This document shows, in pieces, positions 1 to 6,010 of a stretch of DNA of 6,011 nt. The number at the start of each line of letters is the position of its first letter. Position 1 is the stretch's first letter. The notes below the pieces were generated by a model that did no database searches, was not told where the DNA came from, and worked only from the letters and a program-made list of their open reading frames with translations. This DNA is from Burkholderiaceae bacterium (GTDB lineage: Bacteria; Pseudomonadota; Gammaproteobacteria; Burkholderiales; Burkholderiaceae_C), in assembly GCA_029864165.1 (NCBI GenBank), contig JAOTTZ010000130.1, positions 1-6,011 of the forward strand, written 5' to 3'. The position numbers and the translations under genes are program-made.

Positions 1-338
1 TGGTCACCGACTGGGGAGGGTGGAAGGGGCTTGCCATGAATTGCTCTTACGAGTTCGATGAAAGTTGATGGAGTCAATGCTAGTGCAGTGTTGCACGCTA
101 TTCAGCACTTAAAACCCGCGCCTTTGGCCCCGTAGCGTCGTTGCAAATCCTCGCAATAGCTTTGGCTATTGCTGTGGTTGCGCCTAGCTACAGGCCCAAA
201 CGCATCGGTTTTATAAGTACCGCATAGCGTGCAACACTACACTAGGCGTCGCGGCCACATTATCAAAGGCAATTACATGTATCCTGGCGATAGTTTTATT
301 GAAAGCATTGTTCGATCACCGCAGGCCTCGCCTTGTGC
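1..338. other. Gene-poor left end of the window
   Basis: No convincing complete gene is visible here. Bases 80-245 are a long imperfect inverted repeat, listed separately. Bases 1-79 could contain the tail of an unseen plus-strand gene: one frame stays open from the window edge to a TGA at 66-68 and another to a TGA at 59-61, but both tails are too short to recognise and either could be chance. Bases 246-338 lie downstream of the rsmE stop codon and are more AT-rich. I see no clear GC hairpin followed by a T-run there, so the end of the rsmE transcript cannot be placed. Confidence 0.5.
80..245. repeat. 166-bp imperfect inverted repeat, possible MITE-like or palindromic repeat element
   Basis: Bases 80-101 and 224-245 are reverse complements at 21 of 22 positions, the exception being 86/239. 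At the centre, GCAATAGC (153-160) and GCTATTGC (165-172) are perfect complements around a TTTG loop. Between these, the arms still align with mismatches and short indels, for example AAAACC at 111-116 against GGTTTT at 207-212, and CGTAGC at 131-136 against GCTACA at 187-192. The whole element could fold into a single long hairpin. The outermost four bases on both sides read CTAG, which could be part of the inverted repeat or a 4-bp target duplication. No transposase frame lies inside. A non-autonomous mobile element is the inference; a structured RNA or the remains of an insertion sequence end are alternatives. Copy number elsewhere is unknown. Confidence 0.65.
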
Positions 339-1088
339 TTACACGTTCGACATGGCGCTCAGGCTGGCCAGCGTAGCCAGCGGTGCGGTGTCCGCCCGCA
401 GTACCCGCCGCCCAAGGCTCACCAACATGAAGCCGTGTTGCCGCGCCAAGGCTTCCTCTTCGGGCCTCAAGCCGCCCTCTGGGCCGCTGAGTATCGTCAC
501 CGGGCTGGTTTGCGAAGCTATTGAGGTGGTTTGCTGCGCCAACGGCTGGGCATGCTCTGACAAGCTCAGTGCCCAACGCACGTCGCCGCCAGGTGGTGGC
601 AGTGTCTGTAGCCATGTGGCCAAGCTGGCGATCGACTCCAGTGATGGTAAGCGCGTGCGGCCGCACTGTTCGCAAGCAGCGATGGCTACACCGCGCCAGT
701 GTTCAAGCTTTTTCTCGACCCGTTCGCCGTGCAGCCGCAAGACAGAGCGTCCGCACACCAGCGGCACCAGACGAGACATACCCAACTCGGTTCCCTTTTC
801 GATCAGCGTGTCCATGCGATCGTTAGCGGGCATGCCTACCGCGAGCGTGACGGGTCGCGCCAATTCGCGTTCGACAGGGTTGTACGCACCGACTTGCACC
901 GCCACCGCATGCCGGTCTATGTGCGTGATGCTGGCTAAAAACTCTCCCCCGCGACCGTTGAACAAACTCACGGGGCTGCCCGGTTGTAGCCGCAGCACTT
1001 TCACGTGACGCGCTAGCGCGAATGGCAGCGCAAGTTCGGCGCCGTCGACCAGCGGCTGGTCTATGAAGAAACGAGGCAAGGCCAACAT
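339..1088 (-). CDS. rsmE: 16S rRNA (uracil-1498-N3)-methyltransferase RsmE
   Basis: This cytoplasmic SPOUT-family enzyme transfers a methyl group from S-adenosylmethionine to N3 of U1498 in 16S rRNA, late in small-subunit assembly. From the ATG at 1086-1088 the product has 249 residues, close to the usual family size of about 240-250. Visible hallmarks are the N-terminal LPRFF start, typical of the PUA-like RNA-binding domain (about residues 1-75), KGTELGMSRLVPL at 98-110, EQCGR at 140-144, the SAM-binding GPEGG at 202-206, and LGRRVLRADTA at 225-235, which forms the C-terminal trefoil knot. An in-frame GTG at 1119-1121 would add 11 residues (MLIELDSFANL). I prefer the ATG because family members begin close to PRFF, but neither start has a good Shine-Dalgarno sequence. 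The gene lies 162 bases downstream of the protease gene on the same strand and shows no frameshift or missing motif. Confidence 0.93.
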   Translation of the reverse strand: MLALPRFFIDQPLVDGAELALPFALARHVKVLRLQPGSPVSLFNGRGGEFLASITHIDRHAVAVQVGAYNPVERELARPVTLAVGMPANDRMDTLIEKGTELGMSRLVPLVCGRSVLRLHGERVEKKLEHWRGVAIAACEQCGRTRLPSLESIASLATWLQTLPPPGGDVRWALSLSEHAQPLAQQTTSIASQTSPVTILSGPEGGLRPEEEALARQHGFMLVSLGRRVLRADTAPLATLASLSAMSNV

Positions 1089-1187
1089 GAGGTTTGCGAA
1101 CGAGTCAAGTTCGATCAGCACTGCCCCGAGCTGGGCAGAATCGTGCTACTTCCTGACGGCTTCTGCATTCGCCTCGCATGAACTGAA

Positions 1188-1209
1188 TCGGGGCTCGCCA
1201 GGGCCCCGA
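1188..1209 (-). terminator. Possible hairpin between the protease gene and rsmE
   Basis: TCGGGGC (1188-1194) pairs perfectly with GCCCCGA (1203-1209) around an 8-base loop. It lies about 40 bases past the protease stop codon in the direction of minus-strand transcription. The sequence following the stem on that strand (TTCAGTTCAT) is only moderately T-rich, so intrinsic termination would be weak. The hairpin may instead be an attenuating or mRNA-stabilising structure. It is the only sizeable GC stem noticed in this 162-base gap. Confidence 0.35.
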
Positions 1210-1250
1210 ATTATCAAGCGTAAGCAGCGACGCGCAAATGCTTGCAAAGA

Positions 1251-2687
1251 TCACTCGGTGCTGGTCTCGGTCTTGCGCTCCACCGCCGTCTTACTCGCCA
1301 AAACGGTCTTGCCTTTGAGTTGATTCAGCGCTTGCACCAGCGGAAAATCTTCTTCACTGCCGAATTCCGGCAAAGGCTTGGGCGTGCCCTTCTTTGCCAG
1401 CTCGTCTTCTAGCCGCTTGCGTGCTTCGTCACGTGCCTTCTCGCGCGCCTTGTCGTTCGGCTCACCACTTTGACCATTGGTGATGTGCTTATCCAAGTCA
1501 GCTTCGCGCACGCGCAGCGCTGAGTAGAGGTTGCCTTCGGCCGTCTCATCCAACATCACGTCGGGCACGATGCCCGTGGCCTGTATCGACTTGCCGTTGG
1601 GCGTGTAGTAGCGCGCGGTCGTGAGTTTGAGTGCCGTGTCGGCAGAGAGCTGGCGCACCGTTTGTACCGAACCTTTGCCAAAGGTCTGCGCACCCATCAC
1701 GATGGCACGTTTGTGGTCTTGCAGCGCGCCAGCAACGATCTCGCTGGCCGACGCGGACCCTTCGTTGACCAGCACAACCAGCGGCACTTTCTTGACAGCG
1801 TCGGGTAGTTTACGCAGGGGATCCGCGCCGCCACGGCGCAGGTAAAAATCGGGCGAGGCACGAAATGTGGCCTTGCTCTCGCTGATCTGCCCGTTGGTTG
1901 AAACAACCACGACGTCGTCGGGCAGAAAGGCGCTTGATATGGCAACAGCGCCTTCGAGTAGACCACCGGGATCGTTGCGCAAGTCGAGCACCAAGCCCTT
2001 CAAGTTCGGCTCCTGCTGATAGAGCTCTTCGAGCTTACGCGCAAAGTCATTGACGGTCCGGTCTTGGAACTGGCTCACACGCAACCAAGCGTAGCCGGGC
2101 TCCACCAGCTTGGCACGCACACTTTGAGCGCGAATTTCCTCGCGCGTGATGGTGACCGGAAAACTGCGGCTCTCGGTCTTGCGGAAAATCGTCAACGTGA
2201 CTTTGGTTTTGGGTTGGCCGCGCATGCGCTTGACAGCCTGGTCCAGGCTCATGCCCTTGACCGCCGAGTCGTCGATTTTGGTGATCAGATCGCCGCTTTT
2301 CATGCCGGCACGAAAGGCCGGGGAGCCTTCTATCGGCGAAACAACCTTCACCAAGCCGTCTTCCATGGTGATCTCGATGCCGACACCGACAAACTTGCCG
2401 GAGGTGGACTCGCGAAACTCCTTGAATGACTTCTTGTCGAAATACACCGAATGCGGGTCGAGCCCGGTGACCATGCCGCCGATGGCGTCGTTGATCAACT
2501 TCTTGTCGTCAACCGGTTCGACGTAATCTGACTTGACCAAGCCGAATACGGCCGCCAGTTGTTGTAACTCCTCCAGGGGCAACTGCGCCACCGAGCTGCG
2601 GGCGATGGCCGTCAACTGGATAGTCGTCAACGCGCCGACGACAGCGCCCAGCGCAATCCAGCCTGTCACTTTCAGTTTGCTGCCCAT
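1251..2687 (-). CDS. S41-family C-terminal processing peptidase (CtpA/Prc type), membrane-anchored
   Basis: This serine protease of the periplasmic side of the inner membrane would trim or degrade proteins from their C-terminal ends. From the ATG at 2685-2687 it has 478 residues. Residues 7-29 form a hydrophobic signal anchor or signal peptide. A PDZ domain spans roughly 95-185, with the carboxylate-loop region near FVGVGIEI (99-106) and SPAFRAG at 122-128. The peptidase core follows, with DLRNDPGG at 235-242. The catalytic pair is visible as Ser313 in GSASASE and Lys338 in TFGKGSVQT, 25 residues apart as in E. coli Prc. A charged, Lys/Glu-rich helical stretch (411-433) precedes the C-terminal tail. 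A GTG at 2769-2771 would add 28 residues without homology value and would place the hydrophobic segment far from the N-terminus, so the internal ATG is preferred; no strong ribosome-binding site is seen. The sequence is close to what I remember of Comamonadaceae S41 proteases. The gene appears intact. Confidence 0.93.
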   Translation of the reverse strand: MGSKLKVTGWIALGAVVGALTTIQLTAIARSSVAQLPLEELQQLAAVFGLVKSDYVEPVDDKKLINDAIGGMVTGLDPHSVYFDKKSFKEFRESTSGKFVGVGIEITMEDGLVKVVSPIEGSPAFRAGMKSGDLITKIDDSAVKGMSLDQAVKRMRGQPKTKVTLTIFRKTESRSFPVTITREEIRAQSVRAKLVEPGYAWLRVSQFQDRTVNDFARKLEELYQQEPNLKGLVLDLRNDPGGLLEGAVAISSAFLPDDVVVVSTNGQISESKATFRASPDFYLRRGGADPLRKLPDAVKKVPLVVLVNEGSASASEIVAGALQDHKRAIVMGAQTFGKGSVQTVRQLSADTALKLTTARYYTPNGKSIQATGIVPDVMLDETAEGNLYSALRVREADLDKHITNGQSGEPNDKAREKARDEARKRLEDELAKKGTPKPLPEFGSEEDFPLVQALNQLKGKTVLASKTAVERKTETSTE

Positions 2688-2720
2688 AAAGGTAGTTTTA
2701 GCATTGAGTTGAACGTTCGC

Positions 2721-2751
2721 AGTATAAAACCTGGTTGGCTTGGGGTGTGAA
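2721..2751 (-). promoter_or_regulatory. Candidate sigma70-type promoter for the protease gene
   Basis: Read on the minus strand, TTCACA (2746-2751) and TATACT (2721-2726) each match the -35 and -10 consensus at five of six positions. The 19-base spacing is longer than the optimal 17. The -10 box is 33 bases upstream of the preferred ATG, leaving room for a short leader. A perfect 8-bp palindrome, GAACGTTC (2711-2718), lies just downstream of the -10 box. This is a pattern match only. It suggests that the protease gene can be transcribed independently of the ABC ATPase gene upstream. Confidence 0.4.
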
Positions 2752-2772
2752 TATTGCCGGTAAAGTTGCACA

Positions 2773-2795
2773 CCCGGTGCGGGATTGATGCCGGG
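2773..2795 (-). terminator. Weak hairpin downstream of the ABC ATPase gene
   Basis: CCCGG (2773-2777) can pair with CCGGG (2791-2795) across a 13-base loop, 21 bases past the ATPase stop codon in the minus-strand direction. The stem is short and is followed on that strand by a mixed sequence containing only ACTTTACC. It might slow or partly terminate transcription from the ATPase gene, but it is not a canonical intrinsic terminator. Confidence 0.2.
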
Positions 2796-2815
2796 CAGGG
2801 TGGTGGTGTTTGGCT

Positions 2816-3892
2816 TTATTCGCGCGCAAAGGTAACAACGTGCTCAACCTCGGCGCGTATACCTATCCACTCGCCTATATGGTGGTTATGGTGCGAAGGT
2901 ACAAGCGCCAGTACAAGTTCGCCGCTGGCCAGACGCAGGGTGTACAAGAATTCCGAGCCCCGAAATGCCTTGCGCTCGATACGGGCCTGCACCGGCGCCG
3001 CGTCGTCGTGGATGATGTCGTCCGCGCGCAGCAGTACGTCGCATTTGCCGTCTGGATAGGCGTCGGGCAGCGGGCACTCGGCGATGTCGCGCAAGTCGCC
3101 CAGCGCGGTGCGAACCACAGTCCCTGCGCCGGTGGCCGTGATTTGTCCGGGCGCAAACACGCCATGCCCAATAAACTCCGCAATGAAGCGATTGCTGGGG
3201 CGGTGGTACAACGCGTAGGCGTCGTCCCACTGCAAGAGCTTGCCGTCGTGCATGACGCCAATCTCGTCGCCCACGGCGAAGGCTTCCATCTGGTCGTGGG
3301 TCACGAGAAGCGCCGTGATGCCGGCGGCCTTGACGATGGCTCTCAACTCTTGCACCAGGTGTTCGCGCAAGTCGACGTCGAGGCTCGAAAACGGCTCGTC
3401 AAGCAGCAGCAAGCGCGGCGCTGGGGCTAACGCTCTGGCAAGTGCCACTCGCTGCTGCTGGCCGCCAGAGAGTTCGTGTGGGGCACGCTGGGCGACGTGC
3501 GCCAAGCCGACCAGTTCAAGCACCTCTCGCACGCGCTGCCGGCGGGCTGTGCGCGACAAGTGGGCGATCCCAAATGCCACGTTCTCGCCCACCATCAGGT
3601 GGGGAAAGAGCGCATAGTCCTGAAATACCATGCCGACGCGCCTTGACTCAGGCGGCCGATGCACGCCTTGGGTTGCGTCGGCAAGTATGTCGCCGCGGAT
3701 CGAAATGCGTCCCTGCGCAATTTGCTCCAGACCGGCGATGGCACGCAACAGCGATGTTTTTCCGCATCCAGAGGGGCCGATCAACACCCCTATCTGGCCC
3801 GACCGCAGTGCAAGCGATACTGTGTCGACGGCTGTGAGATCCGTGGCATCGCCGGGGTAACAGACCGAGACTTGCTGCAGCGTCAAGAACAT
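2816..3892 (-). CDS. ABC transporter ATP-binding protein, FbpC/PotA type, probably for ferric iron
   Basis: This cytoplasmic ATPase would power a binding-protein-dependent importer by dimerising and hydrolysing ATP. From the ATG at 3890-3892 it has 358 residues, normal for this subfamily. Motifs in order: the A-loop aromatic Tyr12, Walker A GPSGCGKT (39-46), Q-loop Gln91 in VFQDYALFPHL, signature LSGGQQQR (141-148), Walker B LLLLDEP with Glu166, D-loop SSLD (169-172) and switch His199 in VTHDQ. Residues from about 240 to 358 form a C-terminal regulatory extension of the TOBE type, including VLLRADDI and FRGSEFLYTLRL, as in Fe(III), sulfate, spermidine and molybdate importers. An in-frame start at 3994 would add 34 residues before the first beta-strand and is unlikely. 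Iron specificity is inferred mainly from the divergent permease at 4247-5857, which lacks an ATPase of its own. A short reading frame ends five bases upstream. No strong Shine-Dalgarno sequence is seen. Confidence 0.9.
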   Translation of the reverse strand: MFLTLQQVSVCYPGDATDLTAVDTVSLALRSGQIGVLIGPSGCGKTSLLRAIAGLEQIAQGRISIRGDILADATQGVHRPPESRRVGMVFQDYALFPHLMVGENVAFGIAHLSRTARRQRVREVLELVGLAHVAQRAPHELSGGQQQRVALARALAPAPRLLLLDEPFSSLDVDLREHLVQELRAIVKAAGITALLVTHDQMEAFAVGDEIGVMHDGKLLQWDDAYALYHRPSNRFIAEFIGHGVFAPGQITATGAGTVVRTALGDLRDIAECPLPDAYPDGKCDVLLRADDIIHDDAAPVQARIERKAFRGSEFLYTLRLASGELVLALVPSHHNHHIGEWIGIRAEVEHVVTFARE

Positions 3893-3897
3893 GGGAC

Positions 3898-4080
3898 TTA
3901 TGATCCCAGGGTTGGTGTTTGGATTTGTGCGGGCGGACCGTGGTGGCGTCCGCAAGCGAGACACAGGCACAATGCCTGCAACGCGGAGCCACACGGCTGC
4001 AAGGCGCGCCAGTGCCGCTCAATCAAGCACAGGGCGCTCTGGCCCACGTTGCAGGCGTGAGCTTCAAACTCGGCGTTCAT
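3898..4080 (-). CDS. Possible small 60-codon reading frame just upstream of the ABC ATPase
   Basis: An ATG at 4078-4080 opens a frame of 60 codons ending in TAA at 3898-3900, only five bases before the ATPase ATG and on the same strand. Such tight spacing would fit translational coupling. The predicted peptide begins MNAEFEAHACNVGQ and is unusually rich in cysteine, with a CLCLAC stretch and HH near its middle, followed by a proline-rich tail. I do not recognise it. There is no clear Shine-Dalgarno sequence, the frame can be extended upstream, and GC-rich DNA of this kind often stays open by chance, including in other frames across the same bases. It may simply be a leader region. Confidence 0.22.
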   Translation of the reverse strand: MNAEFEAHACNVGQSALCLIERHWRALQPCGSALQALCLCLACGRHHGPPAQIQTPTLGS

Positions 4081-4118
4081 GCGGTTTTGCTTGCGCGAGG
4101 CAACGGTCAATTGGTGGA

Positions 4119-4174
4119 CTGGAACCTATCTCATAATCATTCACGCGCGCGAATGATTGTGAGGTAGGTTCTAG
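4119..4174. promoter_or_regulatory. 56-bp near-perfect palindrome, candidate Fur-type operator or structured leader
   Basis: Bases 4119-4146 and 4147-4174 are complementary at 24 of 28 positions around a CGCGCGC centre. Each arm contains an AT-rich core: AATCATT in the left arm (4135-4141) and AATGATT in the right (4152-4158). Against the Fur 7-1-7 consensus TGATAATNATTATCA, bases 4131-4145 match at 10 of 14 defined positions and the mirrored right-arm site at 9 of 14. Iron importers are commonly Fur-repressed, so a double Fur site between these divergent genes is plausible. Alternatives are an RNA hairpin in the permease leader or a mobile palindromic repeat. Direct Fur binding is inference only. 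Confidence 0.5.
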
Positions 4175-4246
4175 GGATCATACCCAGTCGATAAATCGCT
4201 ATAGCGGTACTTGTCAAGCGTTGAACTCGCACAGGGCCCCAATTCA

Positions 4247-5857
4247 ATGCATCGACTCGTGACCTTTGTCTGCCTGCTGCTGGCCCTGCCGGTGCTGAGC
4301 GTCATCGGCTCATGGATAGCGCTGGATACCGGCAGCTTGGCCACGTTGCGGCACATCTCGGCCACCGTTTTGCCAAGCTACGTTGGGAACTCACTGCTGC
4401 TATCGGTATTTGTGGGTGTGGGCGTGGCTGTGGTTGGCGGGGCCACGGCGGCCACGGTGAGTTTGTTTGAGTTTGCGGGCCGGCGTTTTTTTGAGTGGGC
4501 GCTGTTGCTGCCGCTGGCCATGCCGGCGTACGTGCTGGCCTACGCCTACACCGACTTTTTGCAGTTCAGCGGTCCCTTGCAAACAGCATTACGCGCGCTT
4601 ACTGGTGCGCAGGGAGTATTGTGGCCCGACGTACGCAGCTTGCCCGCCGCGGCGTTGCTGATGGTCTTTTGCTTCTTCCCCTACGTTTACTTGCTGACCC
4701 GCGCGGCGTTGGACGAACGCGCCGTCTCGCTTATGGAAGCCGCCAGACTGTTGGGCGCCGGCACAACCAGGCGAGTGCGAACGGTCGCGTTGCCCTTAGC
4801 GCGACCTGCGGTCGCAGCGGGCGTGGCGTTGGCGCTCATGGAGACTTTGGCCGACTACGGTGTCGGCTCGTACTTCGGCTTGTCTACGCTGACCACCGGC
4901 ATCTACAAAGCTTGGTTGGTGATGAACGACAGGGCTGCTGCCGCGCAGCTCGCATCGCTACTACTGGCCAGCGTTACGCTCTTGCTATGGCTGGAACATC
5001 GCGCCCAGCAGCGACTGCGTTTCACCAGCGCCAGGGCTGAAACGGCGCACGGTGCCCAGGCCCGCCCGCTGAAGCTGAGCGGTGCTGCGGCATGGGCCGC
5101 CATTGCCGTGTGCGCCACTCCGGTGCTGTTGGGCTTTGTGGTGCCAGTGGCTGTTTTGTTGCGTCTGCTGGCACAAGAAACCCAAGCGGTGGGCGCCATC
5201 ATGGCGCTGCCCTGGGAGCGATTTGCACAGTGGGCCTGGACCAGTTTAGAGCTCGCCATGGCGGCTGCTTTGCTGACGCTGGTATTGGCCTTGGCGTTGA
5301 GCCTTGCCAAGCGCGTGCACGCGCGTGGCCTATTGCCTTGGGCGGTGCGTGCCTTGTCGCTGGGCTACGCCGTGCCGGGTGCGGTGATTGCGGTGGGCAT
5401 CCTGCTGCCCGTGGGCTGGCTGCAAGAGGTCGCACCCAACACTGGTGTCACGGCGCTGGTCACCGGCACGATGTTCGGCCTGATATTTGCGTATCTGGTG
5501 CGCTTTTCGGCTGTGGCGTTGCACACCGTCGAAGCAGGATACTCTCGACTGCCACGCAGTATCGACGAAACAGCTCGCACACTTGGCGCTTCGCAGCGGC
5601 GCATGTTCTTCGAACTGCACGCGCCGCTGTTGCGCCGTTCAGCACTGGCGGCCGCGCTGCTGGTGTTTGTGGAAGTAATGAAAGAGCTGCCCGCTACGTT
5701 GTTGCTTCGGCCCTTCAACAGCGATACGCTGGCGGTGGTGGCTTACCAGCTTGCACGTGACGAACGCTTGGGTGAAGCTGCGTTACCGTCGCTGGTCATT
5801 GTGCTGGTCGGATTGATCCCGGTGCTCCTGCTGTCTAGGGCGATGCGAAATGTTTGA
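4247..5857 (+). CDS. Iron(III)-type ABC transporter permease, fused double-domain (FbpB/AfuB family)
   Basis: This inner-membrane protein would form the whole translocation channel of a binding-protein-dependent importer, most likely for ferric iron. From the ATG at 4247 it has 536 residues, the usual size for permeases with two fused membrane domains. Hydrophobic segments are visible around 5-25, 48-72, 84-100, 134-152, 186-200, 235-250, 282-308, 333-355, 368-390, 402-424, 466-480 and 513-530. Two EAA loops, which dock onto the ATPase, are at 163-188 (MEAARLLGAG...) and 439-465 (ETARTLGASQ...), confirming two permease halves. LLPLAMPAYVLAYAYTDFLQ (87-106) and MKELPATLLLRPFN (478-491) are typical of the Fe(III) permeases. 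A TTG at 4211 would add 12 residues; the ATG is preferred because the hydrophobic segment starts just after it, with a modest AGGG at 4233-4236 upstream. The likely partner ATPase is the divergent gene at 2816-3892. Thiamine or other substrates cannot be excluded without the binding protein. Confidence 0.92.
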   Translation: MHRLVTFVCLLLALPVLSVIGSWIALDTGSLATLRHISATVLPSYVGNSLLLSVFVGVGVAVVGGATAATVSLFEFAGRRFFEWALLLPLAMPAYVLAYAYTDFLQFSGPLQTALRALTGAQGVLWPDVRSLPAAALLMVFCFFPYVYLLTRAALDERAVSLMEAARLLGAGTTRRVRTVALPLARPAVAAGVALALMETLADYGVGSYFGLSTLTTGIYKAWLVMNDRAAAAQLASLLLASVTLLLWLEHRAQQRLRFTSARAETAHGAQARPLKLSGAAAWAAIAVCATPVLLGFVVPVAVLLRLLAQETQAVGAIMALPWERFAQWAWTSLELAMAAALLTLVLALALSLAKRVHARGLLPWAVRALSLGYAVPGAVIAVGILLPVGWLQEVAPNTGVTALVTGTMFGLIFAYLVRFSAVALHTVEAGYSRLPRSIDETARTLGASQRRMFFELHAPLLRRSALAAALLVFVEVMKELPATLLLRPFNSDTLAVVAYQLARDERLGEAALPSLVIVLVGLIPVLLLSRAMRNV

Positions 5858-5858
5858 A

Positions 5859-5875
5859 CTCAGGTTTGACCTCAG
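5859..5875. terminator. Short hairpin after the permease gene
   Basis: CTCAGGT (5859-5865) pairs with ACCTCAG (5869-5875) at six of seven positions around a 3-base loop, starting two bases after the permease stop. It lies in the 24-base gap between the permease and the possible convergent gene tail, where a bidirectional terminator would be expected. The stem is weak and lacks a T-run on the plus strand, so support is low. Confidence 0.2.
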
Positions 5876-5881
5876 ACAAGA

Positions 5882-6010
5882 CTATTGATAAACCTTTGGA
5901 CCGGTCGTGTAGTTGCCGATGCGCTCTACAGCGCGTTGGTTTGCTGTGGACGAGCCAGCGAAAGCCGGTTCGGTGCTCAAGAACCGACGAGCACTGCTGC
6001 CATCGCGACT
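5882..6010 (-). CDS. Possible C-terminal end of a convergent gene, product unknown
   Basis: On the minus strand a frame stays open from the right edge of the window to a TAG at 5882-5884, giving 42 residues that end in ERIGNYTTGPKVYQ. The composition looks like an ordinary protein tail (mixed polar residues, no runs), and its position 24 bases after the permease stop fits a convergent neighbour. I do not recognise the family, and it does not resemble the C-terminus of Fe(III)-binding proteins that I can recall. Another minus frame and a plus frame from an ATG at 5919 are also open here, so the assignment is uncertain. Confidence 0.35.
   Translation of the reverse strand, partial: SRDGSSARRFLSTEPAFAGSSTANQRAVERIGNYTTGPKVYQ

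Larger units (their letters stand above)
3893..4246. promoter_or_regulatory. Divergent intergenic region between ABC ATPase and ABC permease genes
   Basis: This 354-base stretch separates the 5' ends of two genes that probably encode one transporter, so both promoters are expected here. It holds the 56-base palindrome at 4119-4174 and a perfect 10-bp palindrome CGCTATAGCG at 4197-4206. A loose plus-strand promoter match is TTGGTG (4111-4116) with CATAAT (4132-4137), but the spacing is only 15 bases and the -10 box falls inside the palindrome. The ATPase-proximal part (3893-4110) is GC-rich and open in several frames, so a small gene there is possible. No tRNA-like or riboswitch-like fold was recognised. 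Confidence 0.6.

Noticed and set aside
229..1008. Long plus-strand open frame of 259 codons
   Set aside because: It lies almost entirely opposite rsmE, whose motifs are unmistakable. Its product is Ser/Arg/Pro-rich without domain character, and it begins inside the inverted repeat.
2688..2771. N-terminal extension of the protease from a GTG at 2769-2771
   Set aside because: It would put 28 polar residues ahead of the signal anchor and overlap the promoter-like boxes. The ATG at 2685-2687 gives the usual MGSKLK start that I associate with this family.
2810..3430. Plus-strand open frame of 206 codons
   Set aside because: It is antisense to the ABC ATPase, including its Walker B region and C-terminal domain, and has no recognisable protein features. 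It is typical of the complementary strand of GC-rich genes.
3919..4167. Plus-strand frame of 82 codons in the divergent intergenic region
   Set aside because: It runs into the long palindrome, uses a non-ATG start, has no ribosome-binding site and competes with an opposite-strand frame. There is no evidence to prefer it over chance.
4495..5760. Two plus-strand frames (4495-5040 and 5092-5760) overlapping the permease
   Set aside because: They are out-of-frame readings inside the permease gene. Their products are Arg/Gly/Cys-rich, while the permease frame has clear membrane segments and EAA loops.
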